7,369 bases of DNA from an uncultured Elusimicrobiales bacterium (GTDB taxonomy: Bacteria > Elusimicrobiota > Elusimicrobia > Elusimicrobiales > Elusimicrobiaceae), in assembly GCA_944325235.1 (NCBI GenBank), contig CALUZE010000064.1:1-7369 (forward strand), read 5' to 3'. A program made the translations under genes and the position numbers. The notes under the pieces are model-generated. The model was not told the origin of the DNA. It ran no database searches and saw nothing but the letters and a program-made list of their open reading frames with translations. This document shows positions 6,836 to 7,369 of this stretch, in pieces (the first letter of the stretch is position 1; each line of letters starts with the position of its first letter).

Positions 6836-7369
6836 TTAGAACAAGCCGCTGATTTTTTTGATGCTTTCCAAAATCGGCTGCGTGAGGTGAATTTTAATCA
6901 CGCGTCTGCCTTTGGATTGCAGGGCTTGAAAGTCGCCCAGCGCCTGCGCATTGCAGAGCTGGCCGAAGGTGTAGTGCTGGCCGGGGATTTTGATGTCCTT
7001 GGCCGGGTCGGCGGACAAAATCAAAAATACGCCGTTGTTGCCGTCGCCTTTGTGCAGCTGGCCGGTGGAGTGCAGGTAGCGCGGACCGAAGCCAAACAAT
7101 ACGGCGCGTTTGGTGCGGGTCATAATTTTATCGCGCAGCGCGAGCAGGGCTTTTTCCACTTCTTCGGAAGGATAGACATAGGGCAGAATGGCCATATAGT
7201 CGTTGCTTTCCAGGAGGGAGTACAAATCCTGCGCCAGCGTGTCCAATTTTACTTCGTCGGCGATATCGGCCGAGACCAAAATCGGCGCGGACACTTCGGC
7301 GGGGATGTCGCCCGCTTCCAGCTTGGCCAGTACGTTCTTGGTCAGCGTTTTGGCTTCCTGCACGTTGGG
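6836..7369 (-). CDS. pgi: Glucose-6-phosphate isomerase, C-terminal part (fused transaldolase/isomerase type likely)
   Basis: The minus-strand frame is open to the window edge and gives the last 178 residues of a larger protein; the GTG at 7363 is an internal Val codon, not a start. The run FGFGPRYLHSTGQLHKGDGN, then GVFLIL, PGQHYTFGQLCNAQALGDFQAL and GRRVIKIHL, is the C-terminal signature of the isomerase found in bifunctional transaldolase/glucose-6-phosphate isomerase proteins. These interconvert glucose-6-phosphate and fructose-6-phosphate in glycolysis and, when fused, also run a pentose-phosphate step. The Lys of the HKG motif is in the place expected for the catalytic lysine. Whether a transaldolase domain is really attached cannot be seen here. 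A strong terminator follows the stop codon. Confidence 0.87.
   Translation of the reverse strand, partial: PNVQEAKTLTKNVLAKLEAGDIPAEVSAPILVSADIADEVKLDTLAQDLYSLLESNDYMAILPYVYPSEEVEKALLALRDKIMTRTKRAVLFGFGPRYLHSTGQLHKGDGNNGVFLILSADPAKDIKIPGQHYTFGQLCNAQALGDFQALQSKGRRVIKIHLTQPILESIKKISGLF

Overview
The window is a dense stretch of bacterial chromosome carrying seven housekeeping-type genes on the minus strand and one secreted-protease gene on the plus strand. No mobile element, CRISPR array, RNA gene or integration signature is visible, and no gene-free stretch exceeds 300 bases. Coding DNA is GC-rich with many GCC/GGC codons, while the bases just before most transcription-unit starts are sharply AT-rich. 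The organism cannot be named from this sequence alone. A gut Elusimicrobiota-like bacterium is a low-confidence guess from the overall style, and nothing here proves it.

Layout, left to right. gpsA (glycerol-3-phosphate dehydrogenase, minus, 3' end cut by the window edge) overlaps plsY (acyl-phosphate:G3P acyltransferase, minus) by 14 bases. Together they make sn-glycerol-3-phosphate and add its first acyl chain, which starts phospholipid synthesis. A short divergent spacer with AT-rich promoter-like DNA leads to a plus-strand gene for an exported trypsin-fold serine protease with a recognisable His-Asp-Ser triad. This gene meets hflX (ribosome-associated GTPase, minus) tail to tail with a 15-base overlap. 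miaA (tRNA dimethylallyltransferase, minus) lies just upstream of hflX. This is the E. coli miaA-hfq-hflX order without hfq.

A 189-base spacer with a GC-rich inverted repeat and a strong palindromic terminator separates miaA from a second minus-strand unit. That unit is miaB (tRNA methylthiotransferase), followed two bases later by a small PilZ-domain protein with a cysteine-rich tail. MiaA and MiaB act in sequence on tRNA A37 (i6A, then ms2i6A), although a terminator separates their genes. At the right edge is the C-terminal part of a glucose-6-phosphate isomerase of the type often fused to transaldolase. It ends in a textbook terminator whose U-tract stops only six bases before the miaB start codon.

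The two most interesting signals are these. First, the starts of plsY, the protease, hflX and miaA lack a convincing Shine-Dalgarno site and carry a -10-like TANNNT hexamer 6-7 bases before ATG, as expected for leaderless mRNAs, whereas the operon-internal PilZ gene has a clear GAGGG site. Second, the PilZ protein has an appended C-x3-C-x-C-x3-C cluster that could bind a metal. No complete undescribed defence or mobile system was found.
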